Source: Peribacillus simplex
Lineage (GTDB): Bacteria > Bacillota > Bacilli > Bacillales > DSM-1321
Direction of reading: 5' to 3'
NCBI RefSeq assembly: GCF_001578185.1
Contig: NZ_CP011008.1
Location: 4,058,001-4,122,000, forward strand
Length of the DNA stretch: 64,000 bases
Shown here: positions 17,483-26,137 of the stretch, piece after piece
Numbering within the stretch: the first letter of the stretch is position 1
Layout: each line of letters opens with the position of its first letter
The notes under the pieces: generated by a model
The model's database searches: none
Told to the model about the DNA's origin: nothing
Seen by the model: only the letters and a program-made list of their open reading frames with translations
Translations under genes and position numbers: made by a program

Positions 17483-17824
17483 ATGGGCACAAACTGGATT
17501 AAAGTATTCATTGCAGCTTTTTTTGAAGTATTTTGGGTGATTGGGTTAAAACATGCAGATGACTTTTGGACTTGGTCTGGAACGGTCATTTCGATCATCA
17601 TCAGTTTTTATTTGATGATTATGGCTGGCAGGAAGCTTCCTGTCGGAACGGTATATGCCGTTTTTGTCGGTATGGGGACCGCGGGGACCGTATTTTCCGA
17701 AATCATTTTCTTTGGAGAATCCTTCAAGCTGAGCAAAATGCTATTGATCCTCCTCTTATTATCAGGGGTGATAGGCTTGAAGCTAGTGACTGATGATAAG
17801 GCTGAGAAAGGGGATGAATCTTAA
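17483..17824 (+). CDS. gdmC: SMR guanidinium exporter subunit GdmC (YkkC)
   Basis: A 113-aa small multidrug resistance protein with four membrane segments. It has the membrane-embedded glutamate of TM1 ([15 protein letters not shown], Glu at residue ~14) and the TM3 signature [19 protein letters not shown] 17483 is used because GGAGGTG lies 9 bases upstream. Paired SMR proteins form a guanidinium/proton antiporter. The stop codon overlaps the gdmD start (TAATG), so the two are translationally coupled and made 1:1. Confidence 0.94.
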   Translation: MGTNWIKVFIAAFFEVFWVIGLKHADDFWTWSGTVISIIISFYLMIMAGRKLPVGTVYAVFVGMGTAGTVFSEIIFFGESFKLSKMLLILLLLSGVIGLKLVTDDKAEKGDES

Positions 17825-18138
17825 TGGCTTGGGTCTCTTTAATCTTAGCGGGGCTATTTGAAATGTTTGGGGTTGCGATGATAAATAAATTGCATAAAGA
17901 CCGGAATTGGCAATCCTTGCTGCTGTTATTCATCGGATTTGGAGCAAGTTTCCTATTTCTTGCTTACGCCATGCAAACCTTGCCGATGGGGACAGCTTAT
18001 GCTATCTGGACAGGGATTGGCGCATCAGGAGGAGCGATAATCGGGATGCTCTTATATGGAGAATCCAAAGATTGGAGAAGGATCGTTTTTATAGCCATGG
18101 TCCTTGGTGCAGCAGTGGGATTAAAACTTGTTTCATAG
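17824..18138 (+). CDS. gdmD: SMR guanidinium exporter subunit GdmD (YkkD)
   Basis: A 104-aa partner SMR protein: four membrane segments, TM1 glutamate in LAGLFEMFGVAMI and TM3 signature GTAYAIWTGIGASGGAI. The ATG shares a base with the gdmC stop. Together with GdmC it is expected to export guanidinium under control of the upstream riboswitch. The pair runs in opposite membrane orientations in characterised relatives; this was not tested here. Confidence 0.94.
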   Translation: MAWVSLILAGLFEMFGVAMINKLHKDRNWQSLLLLFIGFGASFLFLAYAMQTLPMGTAYAIWTGIGASGGAIIGMLLYGESKDWRRIVFIAMVLGAAVGLKLVS

Positions 18139-18218
18139 GAATGAATGAAGGCGATTTTTCGTAGAAATTCCAAAATAAAAAAGGAATATACACTACAATT
18201 CTTTATAAAAGCTTAGAA

Positions 18219-18258
18219 AATCAAAGACGACACATATATATTATGTGCCGTCTTTTTA
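18219..18258. terminator. Terminator between gdmD and the DUF817 gene
   Basis: AAGACGACACATA pairs, with one mismatch, with TATGTGCCGTCTTTTT; T-rich in the plus direction and A-rich before the stem. Confidence 0.75.
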
Positions 18259-18298
18259 CCTAACTAGAATTAAGAAGAATTTTTCACGTGAAGTCATT

Positions 18299-19126
18299 TT
18301 ATAAAAATTGACTTGTATCCATCTTAGTGGAATCGTTCCCCTTAACCTGTTTTAGCGTCGCTACTATAAGGAAGCTAACAATCACTAATAAGAGCCATGA
18401 GCTTACCTTTCCTAGATGAACGAGACTCCATGCATCGGTTTGGTTTGGATACTCCCAAGCTCCAAAGAATGTTGCGATATTTTCAGCTATCCATATAAAA
18501 AATCCGATGAGCACAAATGAAAGTGCGATTGGCATACGATAACGAGTTCCACCAACCTCGTATATGACCAATGATCGCCAAAAGACGATGATAACTAGTC
18601 CGGATAACCACCAACGAACATCAATCCAATAATGGTGTGTGAAAAAATTTAAATAAATAGCAGCAGCAAGTGGTACAACGACCAAATATGGTGGCCACTT
18701 GACCAGTTCGACCTTTAGCCTCCTCCACGCCTGGCAAAGATAACTCGCTACACTTGCGTACATGAATCCGCTATAAAGAGGCACTCCAAAAATTTTGAAA
18801 TATCCCTCCTCTGGATAAGTCCAGGAGCCCATATGTACCTTGAAAAGTTCAAGTGCAAGTCCAATAAGGTGGAACAATGTGATAACCTTTAGCTCATCCC
18901 TTGTTTCAAGCCTAGAACGCACCATCCACCACTGCATCAGAAGGCAGATGATGAGCAGCCAGTCATACCGTGGCAGGAAGGGAAGCGGAATGAATCTTGT
19001 AATGGCCAAGGAAGCAAAAATAACGGCAGGGAACAAACATGACAGGGCTTGCTCCCAACCAAAACGAACGAGTTGTTTCAGTGCTCTCATGATTGGTGCC
19101 TCCACTTTTTTAATGGTTAAATTCAT
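18299..19126 (-). CDS. DUF817 family membrane protein
   Basis: A 275-aa protein with eight or so membrane segments, recognised as DUF817 by the phrases LFKVHMGSWTYPEEGYFKIFGVPLYSGFMYASV and ENIATFFGAWEYPNQ. The ATG at 19126 has GGGGAG 8 bases upstream; the longer frame does not. The function of the family is unknown. It lies 25 bp downstream of the HTH regulator and may be cotranscribed with it. Confidence 0.85.
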   Translation of the reverse strand: MNLTIKKVEAPIMRALKQLVRFGWEQALSCLFPAVIFASLAITRFIPLPFLPRYDWLLIICLLMQWWMVRSRLETRDELKVITLFHLIGLALELFKVHMGSWTYPEEGYFKIFGVPLYSGFMYASVASYLCQAWRRLKVELVKWPPYLVVVPLAAAIYLNFFTHHYWIDVRWWLSGLVIIVFWRSLVIYEVGGTRYRMPIALSFVLIGFFIWIAENIATFFGAWEYPNQTDAWSLVHLGKVSSWLLLVIVSFLIVATLKQVKGNDSTKMDTSQFL

Positions 19127-19151
19127 GTGTAACTCCCCTTTCTTCCACTTT

Positions 19152-19373
19152 TTAACCTTGGGTGTCTTCATCATTTCGGTATTCTAAAATATCTCCGGGC
19201 TGACATTCCAAAGCCTTACAAATCGACTCTAAAGTGGATAATCGAATCGCTTTTGCCTTACCATTTTTCAATATGGAAAGGTTAGCCATCGTTATTCCAA
19301 CCCTCTCAGAAAGTTCTGTAACACTCATTTTCCTTTTAGCGAGCATCACATCAATATTGATTATAATTGCCAT
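19152..19373 (-). CDS. YozG-like HTH (Cro/C1 family) regulator
   Basis: A 73-aa protein that is nearly all helix-turn-helix: MLAKRKMSVTELSERVGITMANLSILKNGKAKAIRLSTLESICKAL is the Xre fold, ending GDILEYRND. Start by GAGGTG six bases before ATG 19373. This single-domain regulator is classically paired with DUF2975 membrane proteins (B. subtilis YozG/YoaS), and here its start lies 10 bp after the DUF2975 stop. Confidence 0.9.
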   Translation of the reverse strand: MAIIINIDVMLAKRKMSVTELSERVGITMANLSILKNGKAKAIRLSTLESICKALECQPGDILEYRNDEDTQG

Positions 19374-19383
19374 GTTTTCCACC

Positions 19384-19866
19384 TCAGACTATTAAGTCAT
19401 TTTCTGATTTTATTTCGATGGCTTCTTGTAAAAGCCTTTGAAGAACAGCAGCAAAGACTGCAATCACCATTGAAGCAAAAATGACGACCAATCCGATTAA
19501 TATGATACCTGGGGCGTCGTCCATTTCCGCCATGAGATAAAAGAGCGGCATGCCCGCCACATACAAGCTACTGATTGTGATTGCACAGTATTTTATCTTT
19601 TTTAAAGCTCTTACGGATAATTCCGAGAAAGCTTTGTTCTTGTCAATAAAGCTTAAAAGTTTAAAAGCTTGATATAGAGCAAAGTAAAATGGTATCGCAG
19701 AGGCATATAAATCGATTAAAACGAGATATTTCAAATAAGCCATATCCGGATACAATTCTGCTGCAAACTTCGCTATCCCAGGCACCAAAAAGATGCACAA
19801 AGCAAGAATCGGCATTCCAATAAGAATAACAGCTATCTTTAAAAAGATCGTTGACACTTGTTTCAT
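19384..19866 (-). CDS. DUF2975 membrane protein
   Basis: A 160-aa four-segment membrane protein of the DUF2975 family (YIPFYFALYQAFKLLSFIDKNKAFSELSVRALKKIKYCA-like centre). ATG 19866 is chosen for family length; the upstream frame to 19935 lacks similarity. It forms a conserved two-gene unit with the following HTH regulator; family roles are unknown but the pairing suggests membrane-linked regulation. Confidence 0.88.
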   Translation of the reverse strand: MKQVSTIFLKIAVILIGMPILALCIFLVPGIAKFAAELYPDMAYLKYLVLIDLYASAIPFYFALYQAFKLLSFIDKNKAFSELSVRALKKIKYCAITISSLYVAGMPLFYLMAEMDDAPGIILIGLVVIFASMVIAVFAAVLQRLLQEAIEIKSENDLIV

Positions 19867-20108
19867 AAAAAGCACCTCATTAATTTTTTGTCCATTTGAA
19901 TTTAGCACACCTTTTATCGTATTACAATAAAACATTGTTGTTTTTTATTATATTATTATTGTTACCGAAATATCCTTTCCATTTTTAAAAAATAAAAAAA
20001 AGCATTCCCCATTACGAAGAAATGCTCCATAACTAAACTATTCAATTCATAAATTAATAACTATGGTTCCCTTCAGCTCTACTGGTCTGCGTAACCGTAT
20101 CCCTCTTC

Positions 20109-23100
20109 TTATATCATCAGGATTTCCCTGATATCCTCTTCTGTAAGTGCAGATGATGATTTTTCCCCAGGGTCGATGATTTCTTCAATAAGGTGTCTCT
20201 TTTTCTCTTGCAGTTCATTCATTTTTTCTTCAATTGTGCCACGGGCAACAAGTTTGATGACATGAACCACATTCTTCTGCCCCATTCGATGGGCACGGTC
20301 CGCGGCTTGTTCTTCCACTGCTGGATTCCACCAAAGGTCATATAGAATGACTGTATCGGCACCCGTCAGATTGAGACCCGTACCGCCCGCTTTCAATGAA
20401 ATGAGGAATACATCCCGTTCTCCTGCATTAAACCGATTGCAGATTTCCACACGTTCCTTTGATGGAGTTTGTCCATCCAAATAGAAAAAAGCCTGTCCTT
20501 TAATAGCCAAATCCCTGCCGATGATTTGAAGCATTTTTGTAAATTGCGAGAAAATCAGCACCCGTCTTCCAGAATGCTTCGATTCCTCGAGAATTTGCAT
20601 CAGTTGCTCATATTTTGCCGAGCTGCCTTTATAACCGTCCACAAACAAGGCGGGGTGACAGCATATTTGCCGAAGCCGGGTCAAGCCAGCGAGGATCCTG
20701 ATCCGATTTTTCCTGAGGGTGTCCTTGTCCAAGTGTTTCAGCGTATCATGCCGCAGCTTCGCCAGATAGGCGCCGTACAGTTTCTTCTGATCTGGAAGCA
20801 GTTCCATCGATTCCAGCGATTCGACTTTTTCCGGGAGTTCCGCAAGCACATCCTCTTTCATTCTCCGCAGTAAAAATGGCCGGATTCTCCGGGAAATCTG
20901 TTTCCTTGAGAGGTTACTATACTCCTTTAACCCCATGAATAGTTCAGGGAATACCACATGGAAAAGGGACCAAAGTTCTTCTAGTGAATTCTCGATGGGT
21001 GTACCAGTTAACGCGAAGCGATGTGCCGCTTTTATTTTCTTGGCCGCTCGTGCCGTTTGTGTACCTGGGTTCTTAAAGGCCTGTGCCTCATCGAAAAACA
21101 CCGTATGGAAGTCCTCTTTTTCAAACCACGTGATATCCTTCCGGAGCAATGGATAAGAGGTGATCACTACATCCACGTCCATTACTTCCTTAAACAGCTT
21201 CGACCTTTCCTTTTTGTGGCCATCCACGACGACGGCTTGTATATCCGGGGCGAATTTAGTGAATTCTCTCAGCCAATTGTAGGTTAATGATGAAGGGCAG
21301 ACAATAAGCGCAGGAACCCTTTTCTTACGGATTTCAGGCAGCTCCGATAAAATGAACGTGATGCTTTGCAGTGTTTTTCCCAGTCCCATATCATCAGCCA
21401 GAATCCCGCCAAATCCGTATTGGGCAAGTATTTTCATCCATTTGTAGCCGTTCTTTTGATAATCGCGCAAAATCGGCCCAAGACTATTTGGCACCACGAA
21501 CTCCAAGGCACTCGGATTCCCGATGTTATCCAAAAACTGACGGAATGATTCCTCTAATGTGAATGTCTGGCTGTCATTAACGGAATCAAGGAGTTGCAGC
21601 CCTTTTACGATTGGCATGTTCAGACTGTTTTCCAGGTCTTCATTTTGTACGGGAAGTGCATTCAGAAACCGATTGATTTCCTCGAACTCCCTTGTTTCAA
21701 GGGAAAGCAGCGATCCATTTCTTAAACGATAGTACTTCCTTTTCTCTTCAAGCGCTGCTAAGACCTCACGTATCTGTTTATCGGGGATCGCATCCATTTC
21801 AAATTTGAATTCGAGCCAATCAGTCCGTTCTTTTTTGATTTTGACCCTAATGCGGGGTGCAGCATTCCCACGGGAAATCCGGTTTCTGACAGCTGTCGTG
21901 GCATAGATTTGTACCAGCTTTTGAAGTTTTGGAACGATGTGGTATAAAAACTCATACTCCAGCTCTTCATTATGTAAGAAATAGCCGCCGTCAGTCTCGG
22001 CAAACAGGCTTTCCTTCATAAGCTTTAGTATCTCCGCCTCCTTATCCAAATCCCTTATAAGCATGGCGACCGCCTTGGATTCCTGTTTTTCCAATGGGTT
22101 GATCACGATATTTTCATAGTGGAATTCCAGCCCCGCAAGCAGCCTATTTTTCACTCGATCCAAGTATAGCTTAGCAACCAGCGGTGTCTTCAAAAACAGT
22201 TCGGTGATGGACCTTGCTATATGGACTTCACCGAGCCTTTTCAAACCTGGTACCACTTTGTCCAGGAATAATTCCAGTTGGTCATGATGGATTGGAATCC
22301 GATTCATTCCCGAATCCTCGAGCATTTGCTTCAATTCTGAAAGGCGTTTGCAATCCTCTTTTTCGAGCTGAACCAAATTCCCTTCAAATAGGACCGTTTT
22401 GTATGCATTCATCACGATCATCTCATTCAAACCTTTTATATTCAGCTGATAATCTTCGCCCTCGCTTTGGGTAAAATCAAACTGTAAAGGAAGCGATTCG
22501 CCGGATAAACGAAGACCATCAAATGTATGGCCTCCATATGCAAGCTTCACCAATGGCGCCCTGCCAAGGATTGGGACAAGTCTTTGAAAGGAAGATGGAG
22601 GCAGAAGTAATAAGTGATCGTCCATTGTATATTCAAATTTGTCCGTAAGGGCATCAACATAAACCTTTTCATCCGATATCACTGTAATAAGCTCCTGAAG
22701 CACTGCATCCGTTTCCTTATGAAAACAATGCAGTTCAGGGTCATATAAAAATGAAAGGGTCAATTGGAAAATTTTCCCTTCCTTTACCCGTTTCAGGAAA
22801 TCCCGGACATTCAATAAATTGAAAGAACCAATTTTCATTTCCATTCCTAACATATATTGTCCAGTAACTATCCTTATAGGTTTACACGTAAACTCTGCAT
22901 CAAGCAATTGCCTGTTTTCAAAGTGGAGCTGCTGACCGCTTTTGCGTACAGGCTGATTATTGAATAGGGTCAGCAAGCCCTCAGACAACTTCTTATTGGC
23001 TGAAATATCAGAACCAGGTACATTTAGGCCATCAGGGATCGTTCCCTCTCGCTGATGATCGCAAACCGACAGCAGTACGGCTGCAATATGCTGACAATCC

Positions 23101-23330
23101 CTTTGGTAAGAAGCTAGAGAAGGACAACTGCATGTAGTCTGAAAACCACCGACAGAATCCACTTCGATCGAGACATGGAAATCTTCCATCCCTTTAACCG
23201 CTGCTTCACAACCATCAGGACGATAACTTTGAAATGTCACTTTATTGGCACGATGAAAAGCTTCCCCTCTTTTGAAGGAGACGGCCCCGCACATGTCTTT
23301 TATGATTTTTTGATTCAACTTGATATCCAA
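20109..23330 (-). CDS. SWIM-domain SNF2-family helicase (YwqA-like)
   Basis: 1073 aa. An N-terminal SWIM zinc finger (CSCPSLASYQRDCQH near residues 67-81) precedes a bacterial SNF2-associated region (~130-600). The C-terminal Swi2/Snf2 ATPase has Walker A DDMGLGKT, Walker B FFDEAQ, LTGTPIEN, GGTGLNLTGAD and the arginine-finger motif ADRAHRMGQ. It is a DNA translocase whose cellular role in Bacillus is not settled. The start is TTG behind GGGGGAGGA, 8 bases away. Length is usual and no motif is missing. Monocistronic. Confidence 0.95.
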   Translation of the reverse strand: MDIKLNQKIIKDMCGAVSFKRGEAFHRANKVTFQSYRPDGCEAAVKGMEDFHVSIEVDSVGGFQTTCSCPSLASYQRDCQHIAAVLLSVCDHQREGTIPDGLNVPGSDISANKKLSEGLLTLFNNQPVRKSGQQLHFENRQLLDAEFTCKPIRIVTGQYMLGMEMKIGSFNLLNVRDFLKRVKEGKIFQLTLSFLYDPELHCFHKETDAVLQELITVISDEKVYVDALTDKFEYTMDDHLLLLPPSSFQRLVPILGRAPLVKLAYGGHTFDGLRLSGESLPLQFDFTQSEGEDYQLNIKGLNEMIVMNAYKTVLFEGNLVQLEKEDCKRLSELKQMLEDSGMNRIPIHHDQLELFLDKVVPGLKRLGEVHIARSITELFLKTPLVAKLYLDRVKNRLLAGLEFHYENIVINPLEKQESKAVAMLIRDLDKEAEILKLMKESLFAETDGGYFLHNEELEYEFLYHIVPKLQKLVQIYATTAVRNRISRGNAAPRIRVKIKKERTDWLEFKFEMDAIPDKQIREVLAALEEKRKYYRLRNGSLLSLETREFEEINRFLNALPVQNEDLENSLNMPIVKGLQLLDSVNDSQTFTLEESFRQFLDNIGNPSALEFVVPNSLGPILRDYQKNGYKWMKILAQYGFGGILADDMGLGKTLQSITFILSELPEIRKKRVPALIVCPSSLTYNWLREFTKFAPDIQAVVVDGHKKERSKLFKEVMDVDVVITSYPLLRKDITWFEKEDFHTVFFDEAQAFKNPGTQTARAAKKIKAAHRFALTGTPIENSLEELWSLFHVVFPELFMGLKEYSNLSRKQISRRIRPFLLRRMKEDVLAELPEKVESLESMELLPDQKKLYGAYLAKLRHDTLKHLDKDTLRKNRIRILAGLTRLRQICCHPALFVDGYKGSSAKYEQLMQILEESKHSGRRVLIFSQFTKMLQIIGRDLAIKGQAFFYLDGQTPSKERVEICNRFNAGERDVFLISLKAGGTGLNLTGADTVILYDLWWNPAVEEQAADRAHRMGQKNVVHVIKLVARGTIEEKMNELQEKKRHLIEEIIDPGEKSSSALTEEDIREILMI

Positions 23331-23521
23331 ATTGCCGTCCTCCCCCTGAGGTTTTTTTGTTTTATTGATTTTACATTCCGCTGAAAAATAAAGCTCATTT
23401 AATCATCATACTATGAAACCGGTATACGAGGTTGCAAAAAAGCAAAAAGACAAACCCCTTCATTCAAATCAACACTTGAATGACGGAGTCTATCTTTAGT
23501 TCAGCAACAGGAATTGCAACT

Positions 23522-23755
23522 TTATTGTTGCCCTTTGACTTTGTTGCCTTTCTTTTTTTTTCGATAAATGAAGCTGAACAATAAGTACACAAGGAGAACA
23601 AGAAATAGGATCAGTTCAGCCGGGTCTTTCACCAAAAATGGGTTCAAGGCATGCTTCATTGAATTATCCAAATCAAATCCTAAAAGAATATCCATGCCTA
23701 AAGAAAAGGCCACTAATGGAATCAGCAGCAAAACCGTAATACCGAAGATTTTCAT
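23522..23755 (-). CDS. Germinant receptor D-subunit-like small membrane protein (77 aa)
   Basis: 77 residues with two membrane segments (~3-25 and ~48-66) and a Lys-rich C-terminus. It follows the gerB-type gene by 18 bp. Small two-segment proteins beside gerA-type operons have been described as D subunits that modulate germination; length, topology and position fit. Sequence similarity alone would not identify it. Confidence 0.75.
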   Translation of the reverse strand: MKIFGITVLLLIPLVAFSLGMDILLGFDLDNSMKHALNPFLVKDPAELILFLVLLVYLLFSFIYRKKKKGNKVKGQQ

Positions 23756-23773
23756 TTTTCATCTATTCCCCTT

Positions 23774-24892
23774 TTAGGAACTTATTTTGGTGCTGGACTT
23801 GCTTCTTTTTCGATTCTTAAAAAAGGCAATGATCAATAGAATCATTGGGATGATCACTTGAAATGGGAGGTGGATATAGATCGGAACGGCGTCGAATCCT
23901 TCTTGGATATGTTCCGAATAGCTGCTTGCAATTACAATGGAAATCATTAAAATGACAAAGCCGATCGGATAAGCAAGTCTGGAAGGCTGTTTAACATTGA
24001 AAACATTCGCCGTACCCGTTAACGCCGCATAGGTAAATATGCTTAACTTGATGACCCCGCCAATCATCAGCTTCAATAAAAAATAAACATCAAGGCGTTC
24101 GAGAAATCCAGCGATCTCAATGGACTGAATGAGTGTAAGCAGAGGATATTGCGAACGGGTTGTAAGATCCACTCCAAGTACCGCTACGTTCATAGCCATT
24201 GTAAACGAGAGAAAAATACCTCCTGTAACCAAACCCCTGATCCCAATTTTTTTCAGTTGCTGAGGTTCGTTCAAATAAGGAAAAATCATCAAAAAGACTA
24301 TAATTTCGCCAAATGGAAAGTATATGGTTTCAGTAAAGGCCATTCTCATCATCTCCGCCCCACCGATTTCGAAAACGGGCTTTAAGTTGTTTAAATGGAT
24401 CATGCCTGAAACGACTATCAGAAAAATGAATGTCAGGAAAAGTAAATTCTCCAAGACAAAAAACATTTCACCCGTCCTTGCCATTACCTCTACCCCTTTA
24501 CGAACCGTAAATACCACTACTAAAATGAATGTTGCATTAGCAAAAAATAATGGAAGGTGAGGATAGGCAAAAGTAAGCAGTGTCTCTCCGAAATCCCTCA
24601 ACACCCTTGCAGCGAGATAGACGAAATAAAGAATGTATAAAAAGGCTACTATCCTTCCTAAGAAGTTCCCCAGTATATTTCTTACAAAATCAGTTAACAG
24701 CTGATCAGGGTAGTATCGAAAAAGACTATAATAAACGAAAAATAATAAAAAACCGCCTATCATCGCAATAAGAATGACTAGCCAAGCACCCTGTTTAGCA
24801 TTTCCTGCAAGAGGAACCAATAGAGCACTGCCCATTTCAAACAGGAAAATAAGGACGAACAGCTGATAGCCGCTAATTTTTGCCTTTTCCAC
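23774..24892 (-). CDS. Spore germination receptor permease subunit (GerAB/GerB type)
   Basis: A 372-aa APC-superfamily membrane protein with ten predicted segments. It begins KISGYQLFVLIFLFEMGSALL and contains TETIYFPFGEIIVFLMIFPYL, both typical of endospore germination permeases. The start is GTG behind GGAAGG. It is the B subunit, holding the germinant-binding pocket in characterised receptors. The order A-C-B-D on the minus strand indicates one operon; the germinant cannot be predicted. Confidence 0.94.
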   Translation of the reverse strand: MEKAKISGYQLFVLIFLFEMGSALLVPLAGNAKQGAWLVILIAMIGGFLLFFVYYSLFRYYPDQLLTDFVRNILGNFLGRIVAFLYILYFVYLAARVLRDFGETLLTFAYPHLPLFFANATFILVVVFTVRKGVEVMARTGEMFFVLENLLFLTFIFLIVVSGMIHLNNLKPVFEIGGAEMMRMAFTETIYFPFGEIIVFLMIFPYLNEPQQLKKIGIRGLVTGGIFLSFTMAMNVAVLGVDLTTRSQYPLLTLIQSIEIAGFLERLDVYFLLKLMIGGVIKLSIFTYAALTGTANVFNVKQPSRLAYPIGFVILMISIVIASSYSEHIQEGFDAVPIYIHLPFQVIIPMILLIIAFFKNRKRSKSSTKISS

Positions 24893-24913
24893 GAGGATGC
24901 CACTTCCTTCCCA

Positions 24914-26137
24914 TTATTGATCACCCTTTTTAATATTTGAAAGATATGGCTTATTACGTAATCCTGTACGGCGAATGAAAGTCTCTACCTGTACCTGCGC
25001 CTCCAGCTTAGGAAAAGTATCATCGTCCCAATCCTTTTCTAACTTCTTCCATAATTTTGGATGGGATTCATGCATGATTTCACCAAATCCAAAAATATCG
25101 GATTTATTTTTTTGGGCCCGTACGATCGCATCTTCCATCTCCTTCTTCAAGTTCTTGGCTAACTTCTTTTCAATATCAATCAGGACGTGCGGACTACTTA
25201 GATTCAAGGAAACATTTACCTCGCGTATATCCCCTTCCGCACGGACCTTTATAAATACTTTAGGTTTACCATTTTCCACTTTTACTGAAACATTGGTTTT
25301 TTGGCGAATCACCTGATAGGTGATTGCGTCTTTTTTACCCTTCCAATCCATGTTTAGATTGGTACTTTCAATCCTATCCAATACCCACATTGATCCGATT
25401 GCCTTATCACCATCCAGCCAGTCAACCAATTTCCCTTCTTTAAAAACACCTATGCCAGCTGCTCTAGGGTTTGCCTTAATATCTGAAGACTGGGTATTCT
25501 CCATTTTGTCCTCTTTTTCTTTTTGACCGCTCACGGTAAAACCACTTATTATCGGTTCTTTTCCTGTACTTACAAGATCCTTGATCACTTCTTGAAGATT
25601 GATATTGATACTTCCGCCATTCTGTTTTTCCGTAGATTCAATTGTCCTGTTGATTTTTTCAGCTGTTACTTTGTCGATTGCCGTCAGCGTTTCGACTATA
25701 TTCCTAGCTTTTACACCACGGGCAATCACGATCCTCGTAGTCGCCCTAAATTCCGGGGAACGTTCAAAGGCATCAAAAATCGCGTTGATGCCCTCTTCTT
25801 TTGCTATTTCCTCACTTATGACAATCAGGTTTGCATGGGCAAAATACATATCCCTTGAAATTTTGGTTGAAGCAACACTATCCATTTCCAGTATATTATC
25901 TCCACTGGCCCTATAAATCGAGATGGGTGGATTTGTTCCGCCGCCCCCTTGGAGAGCTCCCGCAACATTGCTTGGATTAATAATTTGAAACGTTGCCACT
26001 AATTTCCCATCTTTATTTTTATCGACTCCTATTGCCGAAACGATGGCCATTTCGTTTAATTCTTTTTTATCCCAACAGCCTGAGGTGAATGTAGTGCAGA
26101 TTAACATCAAAAGCAGGACTGATCGTTTACGATTCAT
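24914..26137 (-). CDS. Germination receptor lipoprotein (Ger(x)C family)
   Basis: 407 aa. The lipoprotein signal with FTSGC places Cys around residue 21, and CWDKKELNEMAIVSAIGVDK is the GerC hallmark. The C-terminal domain follows. ATG 26137 overlaps the end of gerA, whose stop lies 8 bases later, so the two are translationally coupled. The protein sits on the outer face of the spore inner membrane as subunit C. Confidence 0.95.
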   Translation of the reverse strand: MNRKRSVLLLMLICTTFTSGCWDKKELNEMAIVSAIGVDKNKDGKLVATFQIINPSNVAGALQGGGGTNPPISIYRASGDNILEMDSVASTKISRDMYFAHANLIVISEEIAKEEGINAIFDAFERSPEFRATTRIVIARGVKARNIVETLTAIDKVTAEKINRTIESTEKQNGGSININLQEVIKDLVSTGKEPIISGFTVSGQKEKEDKMENTQSSDIKANPRAAGIGVFKEGKLVDWLDGDKAIGSMWVLDRIESTNLNMDWKGKKDAITYQVIRQKTNVSVKVENGKPKVFIKVRAEGDIREVNVSLNLSSPHVLIDIEKKLAKNLKKEMEDAIVRAQKNKSDIFGFGEIMHESHPKLWKKLEKDWDDDTFPKLEAQVQVETFIRRTGLRNKPYLSNIKKGDQ

